Position numbers and translations under genes: made by a program. The notes beneath the pieces are model-generated. The model did not search any database. It had not been told where the DNA came from and saw only the letters and a list, made by a program, of their open reading frames with translations. A stretch of DNA of 64,000 bases. It comes from an uncultured Lachnospiraceae bacterium (GTDB taxonomy: Bacteria > Bacillota > Clostridia > Lachnospirales > Lachnospiraceae). Within the stretch, counting starts at the first letter, position 1. Each line of letters begins with the position of its first letter. The stretch is from assembly GCA_934432885.1 (NCBI GenBank), contig CAKRYY010000003.1:33734-97733 (forward strand), given 5' to 3'. Below, one piece after another: positions 63,152-64,000 of this stretch.

Positions 63152-63991
63152 TTATGTTAATGTTAAAAACTCTTCCTGTACTTCTTTGACAAAGTCTACA
63201 GAAGTGTTACATAAGCGGGCAATCTTTTCGATAGAATACCCATCATCTTCCAAAAGAAGGTTTTGTATAATCAGCTTCGTATTTTCCCTTTCTCTTTCCT
63301 TTGCATATTCCTGCGCGTATTCCCTTGCATACTCCTGCGCATAGCTCTCTATTGATTTACACATCTCGCATTTTCCTCCTTCAGACTGCTTAAAATAGTT
63401 TACTGCTTTGCTGAGATTTGGATACATTTTCTCATGAAAAACATCCGTCCTTAAGAATAACTGCAAAAGCTTACTTTCCTGCGAATCATCTTTTATTTCC
63501 GTATTCGCAAAGATGATGTCCTCTCCATCATCTATTGGTTGGTAGCCATTATCCCCCTCAATACATCTTGTCATGTGCGTAACTGCTCTGCCATTCTTTA
63601 GTGCATCATACTCCGTGATGTAAAGTATCTTTACTGCAGGTACATCCTTAAATTCTATCCCTTTGGGTGTATAACTTGCTGTAAGGCTTGACGCATGAAA
63701 CCGTACTCTGCGAATGTCATCATTCGCATTACCCTTCTGCATTTCGATATTGCAGATAGTTCCATCCCCTAAGATACATTTCGCATCCAGTGTAATTTCT
63801 CTGTGCAGGCTTTTTATCGTATCCTGTGCGGTTACACTCTGGACGATAAGTGCATCATCATACAGAAAAGTCCGCAGAATTTCCTGACATACGCCTTTCT
63901 GCTCAGCAATCAGACGCCATAAAGCATCGTCTATGATGCGGAGCCCTTCTGCCCTTTCAATGACCTGTTTTGAAAACTGATTTAATTTCAT
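63152..63991 (-). CDS. Rpn/PD-(D/E)XK nuclease-family protein (transposase-like), complete
   Basis: A 279-residue protein of the PD-(D/E)XK nuclease/transposase family common in Clostridia. The nuclease core shows Asp69 in TLDAKC and the E-x-Q pair Glu83/Gln85 in CNIEMQ. NANDDIRRVRFHAS and VKILYITEYD are family blocks. The C-terminal part has a repeated YAQEYAREYAQEYAKE coiled-coil stretch (217-232). Related Rpn proteins promote recombination in E. coli; the role here is unknown. No inverted repeats or IS ends were found around it. ATG 63991 is taken as the start; only 9 bases remain upstream in the window. Confidence 0.82.
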   Translation of the reverse strand: MKLNQFSKQVIERAEGLRIIDDALWRLIAEQKGVCQEILRTFLYDDALIVQSVTAQDTIKSLHREITLDAKCILGDGTICNIEMQKGNANDDIRRVRFHASSLTASYTPKGIEFKDVPAVKILYITEYDALKNGRAVTHMTRCIEGDNGYQPIDDGEDIIFANTEIKDDSQESKLLQLFLRTDVFHEKMYPNLSKAVNYFKQSEGGKCEMCKSIESYAQEYAREYAQEYAKERERENTKLIIQNLLLEDDGYSIEKIARLCNTSVDFVKEVQEEFLTLT

Positions 63992-64000
63992 TCTGTGGAA

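Noticed and set aside
63152-63991. Insertion sequence around the Rpn-type gene
   Set aside because: No terminal inverted repeats or target duplications were found, and the gene has its own terminator; the right flank is outside the window.

Overview
The window looks like the chromosome of a motile, Gram-positive member of the Clostridia, most likely a Lachnospiraceae. Three gene orders point this way: mbl-flhO-flhP followed by a rod-binding gene, comFC-yvyF, and cdaA-cdaR-glmM. A PD-(D/E)XK 'Rpn' protein and a lipoprotein with a Ca-loop-like motif, both common in that family, agree. The genus cannot be read from the sequence. No rRNA, tRNA, CRISPR array or insertion sequence was seen. No gene-free stretch exceeds 300 bases; the longest (53718-53983, 56625-56874, 62909-63151, 39745-39977, 35349-35570, 53155-53360) are described as features.

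Bases 1-35348 are one surface-glycan locus of about 35 kb, all on the minus strand and read right to left from a good promoter in front of gmd. Neighbouring genes mostly overlap or lie within a few bases. In order of transcription it holds: gmd and fcl (GDP-fucose); a multi-spanning membrane protein; an undecaprenyl-phosphate sugar synthase; glycosyltransferases; a WcaJ-type initiating transferase; a Wzz-like chain-length protein with a degenerate kinase tail; an EpsG-type polymerase; more glycosyltransferases; a candidate nonulosonate transferase; a PglK-like ABC flippase; the full pseudaminic acid pathway (pseB, pseC, pseF, pseI, a PseH-formyltransferase fusion, a PIG-L deacetylase, pseG); an acyltransferase; a WecE-type transaminase; GT-C-like membrane proteins; an O-antigen-ligase-like protein; and the start of a FlaA1/CapD-type dehydratase cut by the window edge. 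The pse module has its own candidate promoter, so CMP-pseudaminic acid could be made separately, for example for flagellin.

Bases 35500-44700 hold smaller units: a divergent-PAP2 protein with a secreted CotH-type protein; ugd; a glycosyltransferase with UDP-xylose synthase; and leuA with an rmlD-like reductase, behind an HPr gene and its terminator.

Bases 44764-56624 are housekeeping and motility genes: glmM with the c-di-AMP synthase operon and two unknown membrane proteins; then yvyF, comFC and recD2; then rod-binding protein, flhP, flhO and mbl. The gap between flhP and the rod-binding gene holds a duplicated, highly foldable element with no known match to me. The right end carries uvrA, uvrB, a lipoprotein and an Rpn-type protein.

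Taken together, the left half makes nucleotide sugars (GDP-Fuc, CMP-Pse, probably dTDP-Fuc4NAc), assembles them on undecaprenyl phosphate, flips the product with an ABC transporter and polymerises or decorates it outside. The right half links envelope growth (GlmM, Mbl, c-di-AMP) to flagellar rod assembly.
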